Origin: Salinibaculum sp. SYNS191
GTDB lineage: Archaea; Halobacteriota; Halobacteria; Halobacteriales; Haloarculaceae
NCBI RefSeq assembly: GCF_037338445.1
Contig: NZ_CP147838.1
Span: forward strand, 2,170,001 to 2,234,000
DNA length: 64,000 bases
Reading direction: 5' to 3'
The notes beneath the pieces are model-generated. The model did not search any database. It worked only from the letters and a program-made list of their open reading frames with translations, and had not been told where the DNA came from. A program made the translations under genes and the position numbers. Shown piece after piece: positions 25,653 to 34,400 of the stretch. Numbering within the stretch: position 1 is the stretch's first letter; every line of letters begins with the position of its first letter.

Positions 25653-25835
25653 CTAGCCCCGGCGTTCGTACACCTGTGCGAGCGCGACGCCGAGGAGGAC
25701 AGCGACGAGCGCGCGCACCGGCGGGGAGCCGACCTCCGCCACCGTCAGGACCGAGAGAACGAGAAGCGCACCCAGGCCGGCGAGGGCGGCACCGACGAGC
25801 GTCGAGCGGGCGTCGCGTCCCGAGTCGTCTACCAT
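25653..25835 (-). CDS. Small two-helix membrane protein (60 aa)
   Basis: From ATG 25835, MVDDSGRDARSTLVGAA then two hydrophobic helices (about 12-31 and 35-54) ending VYERRG. No function can be assigned. Its ATG overlaps the extreme 5' edge of the frame leading into the divergent serB-like gene, so both promoters must lie in the short shared region. Its stop codon lies inside the 12-bp palindrome GGGGCTAGCCCC. Confidence 0.65.
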   Translation of the reverse strand: MVDDSGRDARSTLVGAALAGLGALLVLSVLTVAEVGSPPVRALVAVLLGVALAQVYERRG

Positions 25836-25920
25836 GCCCGAACGTCCGCGGGGCGAAGGGATAAAACTGACTCGACGGGAAACCGCACCGTTTGAATCCC
25901 CCCGCGGAGAACTGGCGGGC

Positions 25921-26556
25921 ATGACAGTCGTCGCCTTCGACTTCGACGGGACGCTTTCGGACTCCGAGATGACGGTCCTCCTCGGCGACCAGTGTGGCGT
26001 GGCCGACCAGATGGACGACATCACCGAGCGCGCGATGAACGACGAAATCGAGTACGCGGAGAGCCTCCGCCAGCGCTGTGCGCTGCTGGAGGGGCTGGCC
26101 GACGAGAAGGCCCAGGCCGCCTTCGAGGAGGTCCGCCTGCGACCCGGCGCGGCCGACGTCATCCGGGCACTGCGGGAGGCCGGCGTCTACGTCGCCATCC
26201 TCACCGGGGGCTTCGAGCGCGGCGTCGCCGCTGCACTCGAACGGGAGGGCGTCGAGGTGGACGCCATCGTCGCCAACCGCCTGCCAGTCGCCGGGGGCGA
26301 ACTCACCGGCGACGTCGAGGGGCCGCTCATCGAGGGGACCAAGGACGACGCGCTGGAGGTGCTGACGGCCGTCGTCGGCGAGGACCGCGAGGACACCATC
26401 GCCGTCGGCGACGGGGCCAACGACCTGCCGATGCTCGAAGTCGCGGGGCTTGCGGTCGGGTTCAACCCGAAACCCAACGTCGCGCCGGCCTGCGAGAGCA
26501 TCGTCGAGTCGATGGCGGAACTGCAGGACCTGCTCGCCGCCGAGGGCGTGCTGTAG
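25921..26556 (+). CDS. serB: HAD-family phosphoserine phosphatase (SerB type)
   Basis: 211 residues from ATG 25921; the frame upstream lacks family similarity. HAD motif I is FDFDGTLSDSE (Asp nucleophile near residue 7), motif II LTGGF, and motif III/IV GDGANDLPML with VGFNPKP, all typical of SerB. It would release serine from phosphoserine, and serA (the pathway's first enzyme) is also in this window at 47 kb. Other HAD substrates cannot be excluded. Confidence 0.85.
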   Translation: MTVVAFDFDGTLSDSEMTVLLGDQCGVADQMDDITERAMNDEIEYAESLRQRCALLEGLADEKAQAAFEEVRLRPGAADVIRALREAGVYVAILTGGFERGVAAALEREGVEVDAIVANRLPVAGGELTGDVEGPLIEGTKDDALEVLTAVVGEDREDTIAVGDGANDLPMLEVAGLAVGFNPKPNVAPACESIVESMAELQDLLAAEGVL

Positions 26557-27501
26557 TCACCGGTCGACCTCGACCACGTCCAGGTTCTCGTCGACGGTCA
26601 GCGCGAGCGAATCGTCGTCGACGTGGAACGTGAAGCGGGCGCGAAGCGGGTCCCGCTGGAGTATCTCCTCGTCGTAGTCGCCGTGGACGCCGTTGAGCAC
26701 CCGTATCGACTCGGGGGCGACGGGGTTGAGCCCGTGCTCGGTCACGAAGGTGAGGAGGTCGGTGTTCGCGACCAGCGCGATGACGGCACCGCCGCCGCTG
26801 ACGAAGATGCAGTTCGTACAGGTCACGTTCGCAGCGACGGCGTAGACGCTCTCGCAGGTCTCACAGAGGCCGTCGCTGGCGTCGTGGTCCTCGCAGACCC
26901 GGACCGAGGTCTCGACCGTCGCCGAGCAGCGGGGACAGATGCCGCTGGCCATCGCGAATATCTCCAGGTTCCCCCAGGTCCAGGCGGCCCGCAGCACCTC
27001 CTCGGGCGTGCGGTTCCTGACGCCCGCGGGCGGCAGCGGGAGGCGGCCGAGGTAGCCCTCGCCGGCCGGGACGCCGCGGCCCTCGTCGTAGGCGCGGCCG
27101 TACGTTCCGGCGCACTCGGTGCAGTACATCCGGACGCTGCCGTGTTGCCAGGTGACCTCTATCGGCGCGCCGCAGTACTCGCAGTGCTCGTCGACGGGCG
27201 TCCGCTCCAGCGAGGGCGTCTCGGTGACGGCACCGGACAGCACCGCCTCGACGACCCGGCGGCCGGTGCGGCGGAGCGTGTAGCCGTCGTCGTCCTTCCG
27301 GACGAAGTGGCCGACGAGTTTCTCCAGGTGGTAGTTGAACTGTCCGGAGTCGCGCACGTCGCTGCGGTCGTGGAGGGCGGAGAACGACAGCGGTCCGTCG
27401 GCCTCGCCGAGCGCCCGGAGGATACCGATGCGGGTCTCGTTCCCCAGGAGGGCGAAGGCGTCGTCCGGCGAGAGCGTCGTCTCCCGGTTTCCGTCTGCCA
27501 T
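26557..27501 (-). CDS. ArsR-like helix-turn-helix protein with multi-zinc-ribbon C-terminal domain
   Basis: 314 residues from ATG 27501. Residues ~15-85 form a winged helix (DAFALLGNETRIGILRAL, FNYHLEKLVGHFV). Then CEYCGAPIEV...MYCTEC (zinc ribbon 1), CPRCSATVETSVRVCEDH and CETCESVYAV...TCTNC (further Cys pairs) form a Cys-rich domain found in many haloarchaeal regulators (DUF7351-like). It probably acts as a metal- or redox-responsive transcription factor; the target is unknown. Confidence 0.8.
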   Translation of the reverse strand: MADGNRETTLSPDDAFALLGNETRIGILRALGEADGPLSFSALHDRSDVRDSGQFNYHLEKLVGHFVRKDDDGYTLRRTGRRVVEAVLSGAVTETPSLERTPVDEHCEYCGAPIEVTWQHGSVRMYCTECAGTYGRAYDEGRGVPAGEGYLGRLPLPPAGVRNRTPEEVLRAAWTWGNLEIFAMASGICPRCSATVETSVRVCEDHDASDGLCETCESVYAVAANVTCTNCIFVSGGGAVIALVANTDLLTFVTEHGLNPVAPESIRVLNGVHGDYDEEILQRDPLRARFTFHVDDDSLALTVDENLDVVEVDR

Positions 27502-27603
27502 ACGCCGTCTACGAACGGCCCCCACGTAAATGGCTGCAGGCGTCAGATTCCATACAGAAGAGGATTTCAGAAACTCGGCTTACAGAAATGTTATTCAGAT
27601 TAT

Positions 27604-27610
27604 GTTTATG
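27604..27610 (+). promoter_or_regulatory. TATA box for the small membrane protein gene at 27635
   Basis: GTTTATG lies 25-31 nt before ATG 27635, supporting that start over longer in-frame starts upstream. Confidence 0.5.
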
Positions 27611-27634
27611 TTGGTACGGGGCTTCCGTAGAAAC

Positions 27635-27895
27635 ATGACCAGCGACTACCCACCGACCCTCTCGGCGCGGCGCAGCAACCGGACCGACGTGCACCCGACA
27701 GTCGGGACCGCCATCGGCGCGGCGCTGGTGAGTCTCGCCCTCCTCCTCGCGCTGAGTTACCCCGTCCTGACGCTGGCTCTCGTCACTGGCGCACTCAGCC
27801 CCCGCCTCCTCCGGCGGGCCCGGACCATCGTGACCGACCTCCGGGCACCCACGAGCCCCCCGGTGCGCCGGACGGAACATCGCGCTCGCCCCTGA
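27635..27895 (+). CDS. Small single-span membrane protein (86 aa)
   Basis: 86 residues from ATG 27635. A basic N-terminus (SARRSNRTD) is followed by a hydrophobic segment (about 26-52, AALVSLALLLALSYPVLTLA) and a strongly basic, Arg/Pro-rich tail. No family is recognised. A promoter lies directly upstream, and the NUDIX gene follows after 95 nt on the same strand. Confidence 0.55.
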   Translation: MTSDYPPTLSARRSNRTDVHPTVGTAIGAALVSLALLLALSYPVLTLALVTGALSPRLLRRARTIVTDLRAPTSPPVRRTEHRARP

Positions 27896-27990
27896 GGCGG
27901 CCAGGCCTGCACGACGACACAGCGCCTTTTCACTCACTCGTCGCGACCGAAACCGAACAGTACAGGTAGCCGGCGCTGTCCGAGGGGGAC

Positions 27991-28428
27991 ATGGACCTGG
28001 ACGCGTTCCGGACCGTCGTGAAGGGACTCATCACCCACGACGGACGGGTACTCATCGGACAGAAGGAGGACGACGAGAGCCACCCCATCGGCGGCGAGTG
28101 GCACCTGCTCGGCGGGCACGTTGCCTTCGACGAGCACGTGGAGGTGGCGATGCGCCGGGAAGTCAGGGAGGAGACGGGGCTTGAGGTCACCGTCGAGACG
28201 CTCGTCGACGCGATGACCTTTCCGTGGGGCGGGGAGGGCGTCCGGGACAGCCTGCAGTTGGTGTACCACTGTGAAGCGAGTACCGACGACGCGAAAGCGC
28301 GGGACGACCTGCAGGCCGTCCAGTGGGTCGCGCCCGACGAACTCGCGGCGACGCTGTTCGAAGAGGAAGCAAAGCGGGTCCGGAACCGGCCACGCCAGGC
28401 GTCGTTCGTCGCCGCGTTGGGCGACTAG
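27991..28428 (+). CDS. NUDIX hydrolase
   Basis: 145 residues. The full Nudix box GX5EX7REVREETGL spans residues 42-64 and coordinates Mg2+ for cleavage of nucleoside diphosphate-linked substrates. LIGQKEDDESHPIGGEWHLLGGH precedes it (shown with its conserved W/P positions). Substrates could be oxidised nucleotides or dinucleotide metabolites. A GAGGGGG sequence sits just before the ATG. It lies beside the DP1 gene in convergent orientation. Confidence 0.88.
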   Translation: MDLDAFRTVVKGLITHDGRVLIGQKEDDESHPIGGEWHLLGGHVAFDEHVEVAMRREVREETGLEVTVETLVDAMTFPWGGEGVRDSLQLVYHCEASTDDAKARDDLQAVQWVAPDELAATLFEEEAKRVRNRPRQASFVAALGD

Positions 28429-28442
28429 GGGGTCGCCGGCGT

Positions 28443-30020
28443 TCAGACGAACTTCCGGATAGTCAAATCCAGCGTGTCCAGGTCGACGATGGGCGCGAAG
28501 CCGGCGTCGGGGTCGATGTTGACGCTCTTCTGGAAGTCGGTCTGGGCCTGCCAGCACCCGGAGTTGATCGTGAGGACGTTGTGGTACTTGCCGTAGCCGA
28601 GTTTGTGGACGTGGCCGGAGTGGAAGATGTCAGGCACCTCGTCCATGACGAGGTAGTCCCGGTCTTCGGGTGCCAGCCGGGTGTGACCGCCGTACTGCGG
28701 GGCGACGTGGCGCTTCTTCAGGAGCTGGTACATCGCCCTGTGGGGTTCGTCGTAGCTGGCCTTCTCGTCCGGGAGTTCCGCGATGACCTCGTCCAGCGAG
28801 ACGCCGTGGTACATCAGCACGGAGACGCCCTCGATGGTCACGGTGGACGGGTTCGAGACGATGCGGGGGTCGTGGGCCGACATGATGTCCCGGAGTTCCT
28901 CGTCGAAGGCGGGCTGGGGCTCTGCGAGGCGGACGGCGTCGTGGTTGCCCGGAATCATCACGATGTCCATGTCGCCGGGGACCTCCTTGAGGTGCTCCGA
29001 GAAGGCCTCGTACTGGTCGTAGATGTCGATGATGGACAGTTCCTCGTCCTGGTCCGGGTAGACGCCGACGCCCTCGACCATGTCGCCGGCGAGCAGCAGG
29101 TACTCGACTGTCTCGGCCTCCTCGGTGTGGAGCCAGTCGGTGAAGCGGTGCCAGGCGTCTTCCATGAACTCCTGGCTACCGACGTGGACGTCCGAGATGA
29201 GCGCCGCCTGGACGTGGCGGTCGGCGGTCGACGGGCTGTAGGTCCGGGGAACGTCGGGGAAGTGGATGGCGTCGGCAAAGAGGATGCCGCCGTCGTCGGC
29301 CAGCGTCCCCTCGATGGCGATGACCTCGTCGTAGAGCAGTTCCTGGACCTGCGAGGCGAAGGCGCGGTCCTTCATCACGAGACAGGGGAAGGTCCCGTTG
29401 GTGTCTTCGAGTTCGACCAGCCAGTGCCCGCTGGCGGTCGAGCGGATGTCCGAGACCATCCCGACGATGGCGGCGTCGCTGTTGGGGGCCATGTTCTCGA
29501 TGGTGTCCGTCGGGCGGTGGTTGACGCGCCCGCGGAGCTGTCGGGCCAGGCGCTCGTAGCGGTCCCGGAACACGGCGACGAAGTCGCGGTACTCGCCGGT
29601 CCCCGTGCTCTCGCCGGTCATGTCGCCGTCGATGCGCAGGTCCCGGAGCGCCTCGTCGACGGACCGCCCGCCAGACCCCTTCGTTTCGACTGGAACGCCA
29701 CCCCCATCGTTCCCTGATTCCCCCGCCGTCGTTCCAGTTGAAACAGAGGGGTCTGGCTGTGAGGGCTGAGCGGTTGTCGTCGAGCGTTCGGCGGCGAGGT
29801 CGGATTCCGCAGAATCACCAGACGACGAGGTGTCGTCGACGACGGCACGGACGTGGTCGGTGGTGAGCGTGAGCGCGTCGTCGGGGGCCGCTTCGACTGC
29901 GCGCTCCATCGCCGTCTCGGGGTCGGGAGCGTTCGAAAGCAGCGTGACCGCCTCGCGCTCGGCGTTGTACCCCCGGCTCGCGAGTTCGCTCACGACGGTG
30001 GCGGGGGTCTCCAGTGGCAC
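28443..30020 (-). CDS. polB: DNA polymerase D (Pol II) small subunit, DP1
   Basis: 525 residues from GTG 30020; a longer frame from 30077 would cross the promoter. DP1 is the 3'-5' exonuclease subunit of the archaeal replicative polymerase D. An N-terminal helical domain (~1-60) is followed by an acidic Ser/Thr/Gly linker (~75-140), an OB-fold part, and a calcineurin-like phosphoesterase domain: LISDVHVGS, LLAGDMVEGVG, IPGNHD, and the closing SGHVHKLGY. The linker is encoded by two inverted ORB-like DNA elements (29671-29697 and 29730-29756). It sits 2.8 kb from orc1, near the origin. Confidence 0.93.
   Translation of the reverse strand: MPLETPATVVSELASRGYNAEREAVTLLSNAPDPETAMERAVEAAPDDALTLTTDHVRAVVDDTSSSGDSAESDLAAERSTTTAQPSQPDPSVSTGTTAGESGNDGGGVPVETKGSGGRSVDEALRDLRIDGDMTGESTGTGEYRDFVAVFRDRYERLARQLRGRVNHRPTDTIENMAPNSDAAIVGMVSDIRSTASGHWLVELEDTNGTFPCLVMKDRAFASQVQELLYDEVIAIEGTLADDGGILFADAIHFPDVPRTYSPSTADRHVQAALISDVHVGSQEFMEDAWHRFTDWLHTEEAETVEYLLLAGDMVEGVGVYPDQDEELSIIDIYDQYEAFSEHLKEVPGDMDIVMIPGNHDAVRLAEPQPAFDEELRDIMSAHDPRIVSNPSTVTIEGVSVLMYHGVSLDEVIAELPDEKASYDEPHRAMYQLLKKRHVAPQYGGHTRLAPEDRDYLVMDEVPDIFHSGHVHKLGYGKYHNVLTINSGCWQAQTDFQKSVNIDPDAGFAPIVDLDTLDLTIRKFV
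29671..29697 (-). repeat. ORB-like origin recognition element, left copy, inside DP1 gene
   Basis: On the minus strand it begins CGTTCCAGTCGAAACGAAGG and continues with GGTCTGG. It matches the ORB pattern TTCCA-nn-GAAAC-n-AAGGGGT seen at the origin. It is the mirror partner of 29730-29756: 24 of 27 bases are identical in inverted orientation, 32 bp apart, with G-runs pointing outward. Confidence 0.8.
29730..29756 (+). repeat. ORB-like origin recognition element, right copy, inside DP1 gene
   Basis: On the plus strand it begins CGTTCCAGTTGAAACAGAGG and ends GGTCTGG. It differs from the left copy at only three positions, although the two copies are translated in opposite sense relative to the element (one as VPVETKGSG, one as PDPSVSTGT). 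Such conservation is not explained by protein sequence. Confidence 0.8.
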
Positions 30021-30045
30021 ACCACTACTCCGGGGGAGGGCGGCA

Positions 30046-30056
30046 AAAAGGATACT
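30046..30056 (-). promoter_or_regulatory. Probable DP1 promoter
   Basis: On the minus strand TATCCTTTTT lies about 27-36 nt before the GTG start of DP1, the expected TATA distance. Confidence 0.35.
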
Positions 30057-30107
30057 GGTCCGGGGTATCCAGAACATTCAAACGCCGTGTCGGACAAGAA
30101 CGGACGA

Positions 30108-30920
30108 ATGAGTTCCCCCGGTGACGACGACCGGCGCGAGCGGTCGGACGCCGCCCCGTCCGAGGACGCGACTCCGCCCCGCGACGACGCCCGCACCCCT
30201 GCCGACGGCCCCGAGCGGTCTGTCGGCGACGCTGCCGTCGACAGAGAGTCGACGAGCGGCCCGGAGCGCCCGCCCTCCCCGGAGGAGTGGCGAACCGAGG
30301 AGACCGGCGGGGACGCGCCACCCCGCCAGCGGGGCAGACGCGAGGAGCGAAGCGAGGCGAGGCTGTTCGTCTACGACCTCGTGAGCAGCGTGCTGGCGGT
30401 GCTGGTGGTCGGCGCGTACCTCTTCGCGGTCAGCGGCGTCTGGCCCCCGCTGGTCGCCGTCGAGAGCCGCAGCATGGTGCCGAACATGCAGGTCAACGAC
30501 CTCGTATTCGTGATGGAGGAACACCGCTTCCCGGGCGAGGCGGCACAGCCCGGAACCGGGGTCGTCACGGCCCACGCGGCGTCCGACGGCTCCTACGTGA
30601 AGTTCGGACAACCGGGTGACGTCATCGTCTTCGAACCCGACGGGAACGAGCGGACCACGCCGATAATCCACAGAGCGATGTACTGGGTCGACGCGGGGGA
30701 GAACTGGTGTGCGATGGGCGACGACAGCCACCTCCGCGGACTCGACCCCGGCGACGAGCAGTGCACCGCCGACCACGGCGGCTTCATCACGAAAGGCGAC
30801 AACAACGCCGTCTACGACCAGGCGACGTCGCGGAGCGGGCCCGTCAGGCCCGAGTGGGTCATCGGCACTGCGGAGTTCCGCGTGCCCGGCCTCGGCTGGG
30901 TCCGCCTGAGTACGCAGTGA
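30108..30920 (+). CDS. Signal peptidase I (archaeal type, Ser-His-Asp)
   Basis: 270 residues from ATG 30108; GTG 30087 would add seven residues. An unusually long acidic, disordered N-terminus (~1-80) precedes one membrane helix (86-109). The catalytic Ser122 lies in VESRSMVPNM. The bacterial Lys is replaced by His in TTPIIHRAMYW, and GDNNAVYDQ supplies Asp, as in archaeal/ER enzymes (S26B). It cleaves Sec signal peptides outside the membrane. The DP1, signal peptidase and orc1 neighbourhood is conserved in haloarchaea. Confidence 0.9.
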   Translation: MSSPGDDDRRERSDAAPSEDATPPRDDARTPADGPERSVGDAAVDRESTSGPERPPSPEEWRTEETGGDAPPRQRGRREERSEARLFVYDLVSSVLAVLVVGAYLFAVSGVWPPLVAVESRSMVPNMQVNDLVFVMEEHRFPGEAAQPGTGVVTAHAASDGSYVKFGQPGDVIVFEPDGNERTTPIIHRAMYWVDAGENWCAMGDDSHLRGLDPGDEQCTADHGGFITKGDNNAVYDQATSRSGPVRPEWVIGTAEFRVPGLGWVRLSTQ

Positions 30921-31030
30921 GCGCTGGGGAGCGAGTCAGCCGACCGTTCGCCGCTGGTGACGTCCCGAATCGAACGGGACAGAATAGATATCCAGACCAG
31001 AGTGCGCCGCGCCCCCCTCTCCGGGTGGTG

Positions 31031-31378
31031 CTATCGCAAGTCCGCGGGGAGACGATTGCTGTGAGCCACGAGCAATTCGAGGACCGGCGTGACCGTCTCG
31101 AATCGCGGACCGGCCGCTATCGTGTCGGTCCGACGGTCCCACTCGATGTACCCGGCCGCGGCCAGCCGCGGGAAGTGAGTGTGATAGAGCGAGGACCTGC
31201 CCCGGTCCGAGCGAGCGAACTCGGAGATGTGAACCTCGGCCCCGGGGTCCGCCCGGAGGAGTTCGACGAGGACGTCTCTCCGCACGGGGTGGCTGAGCTG
31301 GTCGAACAGTTCGTCCGTCGCATCCATTCCCTGGCCCGCGAGGCGGGGTGCGCCCGCGGTTTCGTTACTCGATGCCAT
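31031..31378 (-). CDS. Small winged-helix regulator
   Basis: 115 residues from ATG 31378 (ATG 31324 also possible). DELFDQLSHPVRRDVLVELLRADP opens a winged-helix domain and SSLYHTHFPRLAAAGYIEWD is the recognition helix and wing typical of the haloarchaeal ArsR-like (DUF7344-like) regulators. A C-terminal helix (VTPVLELLVAHSNRLP) probably mediates dimerisation. It follows the PAS/HTH gene's end by 38 nt on the same strand; ligand and targets are unknown. Confidence 0.75.
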   Translation of the reverse strand: MASSNETAGAPRLAGQGMDATDELFDQLSHPVRRDVLVELLRADPGAEVHISEFARSDRGRSSLYHTHFPRLAAAGYIEWDRRTDTIAAGPRFETVTPVLELLVAHSNRLPADLR

Positions 31379-31416
31379 GGAGAGAGACAGCCCAGTGGCG
31401 GGAATAAGGGTTGGCG

Positions 31417-32769
31417 CTAGAAGTCTAGCTCCTCGAAGACCCAGGTGACGAGCTTCGACTCCGCGAGCCGGAGGTGGCGGAGCCACGTCGACGCGGCGAT
31501 GCCCATCGACGACGCGACGTCCTCGGCCGTACTGTTCCGTGGCCACTCGTAGTACCCGCCCAGGTAGGCGGCGCGCAGCACCTCGAGTTGGCGCTCGGTC
31601 ACGCTGTCCCCGAGGGAATCACGGTACTGTTTCGTCGTCACGACGGGGCGGTCGAGGGTGCGTTTCGCGGTGACCGTCGCCGCCGGATACGCCGCGGTGA
31701 ACCGATTGATGAGGTCCTGCATGCTCGCGTCCGCCCCGACCTCGGCGACGACCGTCGTCGCTCCCCCCTCGCTGTGCATCGAGCGCCCGCTCGCACCGAG
31801 TTCGACCAGTTTCTGCAGGGGCGAGCGGTCCATGACGAGTTCGAGAACGCACGCCGTGTCGGACTCGAAGACGACGCGGGAGTCGCTCACCTGTGGCGAC
31901 GCCGCGATTCTCTGCTTGGCCTCCTCCGAGTCGGGTCCCGCCACCTCGATGTACTGGAGGAATCCCCGGTCGGCCGTCGGAACCATGCCCTCGAACGCGC
32001 ACCGACAGTCGAGCGCCGCCGAGAGGTCGTTGAAGAGGAAGTCCTCGTCGTCGAGACGGATTTCGAGTTCGATGACCACCTCGGCCGCGAGCGTCTGCAG
32101 GTACCGTTCGCTGCGCTCTCGCTCCTCGGCCAGTTGCTCTTTCGCCTCCCGGCGCTCGGTCACGTCACGGATGACCGACAGGTGACGCCCCGGCAGGATG
32201 TTCGGCGTCGCCGCAAACTCGACAGTCCGGTGCTCGCCGTCCGGTCGAACCAGGGGGAACAGCCCCCTGTCGAGGTTGGACTCCTGGAAGTCGCGCCACG
32301 CCTCCTCGAAGTCGTAGCCGTCGGCGGCGAACTCCGCGATGGTCCGTCCGAGGAGCTCCTCCTCGGGGACTCCAAAGAGGTCCGAGGCCGCCGGGTTGAC
32401 CTCGACGTAGCGCCCCTCGTCGTCGGCTATCATCATCGCGTCGAACGCCGCCTCGAACGCGGCCCGGAACTGCTGCTCGCTCGCGTCGGCGTCTGCCCGA
32501 CTCCCGGTTCGCTCGTCCTCCGCGCCCGTCCCCGACCGCGGGGTCGGTTCCTCCGGGGGCAGCCACCAGACGCGTGCCTTCGCACCCACTTTCTTCGTTT
32601 CGAGGACGCCGGCCTCGGCCAGCCGCTGGAGTTTCTTGTAGGCTGTCGTCCGGGCACACCCGAGTTCGTCGGCGACTTCGCGCGAGGAATACGGCTCCGC
32701 GCCGCCGGACTCGAAGACAGGGAGGACTTCGTCGACCGTCTCGGCGAGCGCGGAGTCCCTGGTATCCAT
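31417..32769 (-). CDS. PAS domain bacterio-opsin activator-type HTH regulator
   Basis: 450 residues. Domains in order: an N-terminal winged helix (~10-70, PYSSREVADELGCARTTAYKKLQRLAEAG), a PAS domain (~98-205, FDAMMIADDEGRYVEVNPAASDLFG), a short coiled coil, a BAT/GAF-like domain (~225-380) and a C-terminal HTH-10 (~390-445, LTERQLEVLRAAYLGGYYEWPR-like core, shown in part). This is the Bat-like architecture that senses redox or light in haloarchaea. The extra N-terminal HTH makes it bi-headed. The inducer is unknown. Confidence 0.87.
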   Translation of the reverse strand: MDTRDSALAETVDEVLPVFESGGAEPYSSREVADELGCARTTAYKKLQRLAEAGVLETKKVGAKARVWWLPPEEPTPRSGTGAEDERTGSRADADASEQQFRAAFEAAFDAMMIADDEGRYVEVNPAASDLFGVPEEELLGRTIAEFAADGYDFEEAWRDFQESNLDRGLFPLVRPDGEHRTVEFAATPNILPGRHLSVIRDVTERREAKEQLAEERERSERYLQTLAAEVVIELEIRLDDEDFLFNDLSAALDCRCAFEGMVPTADRGFLQYIEVAGPDSEEAKQRIAASPQVSDSRVVFESDTACVLELVMDRSPLQKLVELGASGRSMHSEGGATTVVAEVGADASMQDLINRFTAAYPAATVTAKRTLDRPVVTTKQYRDSLGDSVTERQLEVLRAAYLGGYYEWPRNSTAEDVASSMGIAASTWLRHLRLAESKLVTWVFEELDF

Positions 32770-32859
32770 GTAGAACGTACCGGACCGAGAGAGATATCGT
32801 TGACGGTAATTGCGACGGAGGCGTGGACAAACGGAAATCGGACGGGCGAGACGTCCGCG

Positions 32860-34392
32860 TCAGTTGTCGAAGCGGGCCTGGACGAACGGCTGGACGTCCT
32901 CGATGTCGCCCAGCCGGGAGTCCGACAGCAGGACGGCCTCCGTCTCTTCGACTGGAACCGACAGGGAGATCTCCTTCGTCCGGCCGTAGCGGCCCTTCGA
33001 GACGACGACGGCGTTGACGATGCCGAGCATGTCGAGTTCGCTGATGAGGTCGGTGACCCGGCGCTGTGTCAGCACGTCGGCGTCGATCTCCTGGCAGAGG
33101 CGCTTGTAGATGTTGTAGACCTCGCCGGTGTTGATGTTGTGCACGCCCTGTTTCTCAAGGAGGATGATGGCGAAGAGGACGAGTTTCGACTGCTGGGGGA
33201 GCGTGCGGACGACTTCGACCACGCGGTCGAGTTCGATCTTCTCCTGGGCCTGGCGGACGTGGTCCTCCTCGACCTCGTCGGTCTGGTCGCGCTCGGCGAG
33301 TTCACCCGCGGTGCGCAGCAGGTCCAGCGCCCGCCGGGCGTCCCCGTGTTCCTGTGCAGCGAAGGCCGCACAGAGCGGAATCACGTCGTCGGAGAGTGCG
33401 TCGCCCTTGAAGGACACCTCCGCGCGGTGGTCGAGGATGTCCCGTAGCTGGTTGGCGTCGTAGGGCGGGAAGACGATCTCCTCCTCGCCGAGGCTGGACT
33501 TGACGCGGGGGTCCAGGAAGTCGGTGAACTTCAGGTCGTTGGAGATACCCATGATGGAGACGCGGGAGTTCTCCAGTTCGTTGTTCATCCGGGAGAGGTT
33601 GTAGAGGGTGTCGTCGCCGCTTTTCTCGACGAGCTTGTCTATCTCGTCGAGCATGATGACGACCACGCGCTCGCGGTAGTCGACGGCGTCGAAAAAGGAG
33701 TTGTAGACGCGGTCGGTCGGCCACCCCGTCATGGGGACGTCCTCGAAGGAGTCGAGGTCGGCTTCGAGCGCCTCGATGCGGTCTTCGACGGCTTCGACGC
33801 TGTCGTACTCCGTCTCCGCGAGCGCGTCCGCGTTCGTGCGCCCGCGTTCGCGAAGCGAGCGCAGGCGGTCGAGGTCAGCCTCGATGGCCGCCTCGTTCTT
33901 GTCGATGAACTTGTTGGCGAGCTGGGCGAGGACGCGGTACTGGGTGTCGGTGACCTCGCAGTTGATGTACTCGACCTCGCAGGGAACCTCGTACTTCTGG
34001 GACGTGCGCTCCAGTTCGTCGCTGACGAACTTCGCGCTGGCGGTCTTGCCGGTCCCCGTCTTCCCGTAGATGAGGATGTTCGAGGGCGTGTCCCCGCGGA
34101 GCGCGGAGACCAGGATGGTCGCCATGCTGTTTATTTGCTCCTCGCGATGGGGGAGCTTGCGGGGCGTGTAGGAGGGGCGCAGTACCTCCTTGTTCTCGAA
34201 GATGGGCTGGCCGCTCAGGAGGTCGTCGAACAGCCCCTGCGAGGCCTCGTCGGCGTCGCCGTCCTCGATGTCGTCGAGGAGGACGTCGTCCAGCGGGGAG
34301 TCGGCCCCCCCGTCGCTGGCCGTCCCGTCTGCCTCCTCTTGCCCGGAATCGGCGTCACCTACGGAATCGGTTGAATCGTTCGTGTCTGTCAT
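32860..34392 (-). CDS. orc1: Orc1/Cdc6 origin-binding initiator
   Basis: 510 residues from ATG 34392; the upstream open frame is intergenic. An acidic N-terminal extension (~1-55) is longer than in most Orc1/Cdc6 proteins. The AAA+ core has Walker A GKTGTGKT (110-117), Walker B MLDEID, sensor 1 ISNDL, and sensor 2 DARRALDLLR. The C-terminal winged helix (QRRVTDLISELDMLGI...SKGRYGRTKEISL) contacts ORB DNA. It binds the ORBs of the adjacent origin and starts replication; an ORB in its own promoter suggests autoregulation. Confidence 0.95.
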   Translation of the reverse strand: MTDTNDSTDSVGDADSGQEEADGTASDGGADSPLDDVLLDDIEDGDADEASQGLFDDLLSGQPIFENKEVLRPSYTPRKLPHREEQINSMATILVSALRGDTPSNILIYGKTGTGKTASAKFVSDELERTSQKYEVPCEVEYINCEVTDTQYRVLAQLANKFIDKNEAAIEADLDRLRSLRERGRTNADALAETEYDSVEAVEDRIEALEADLDSFEDVPMTGWPTDRVYNSFFDAVDYRERVVVIMLDEIDKLVEKSGDDTLYNLSRMNNELENSRVSIMGISNDLKFTDFLDPRVKSSLGEEEIVFPPYDANQLRDILDHRAEVSFKGDALSDDVIPLCAAFAAQEHGDARRALDLLRTAGELAERDQTDEVEEDHVRQAQEKIELDRVVEVVRTLPQQSKLVLFAIILLEKQGVHNINTGEVYNIYKRLCQEIDADVLTQRRVTDLISELDMLGIVNAVVVSKGRYGRTKEISLSVPVEETEAVLLSDSRLGDIEDVQPFVQARFDN

Positions 34393-34400
34393 ACTCGTAC

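Noticed and set aside
25649..25660. Palindrome GGGGCTAGCCCC as an operator
   Set aside because: It lies at the stop codon of a small membrane-protein gene between two same-strand genes; symmetric GC sequences of this size are expected by chance in this genome.
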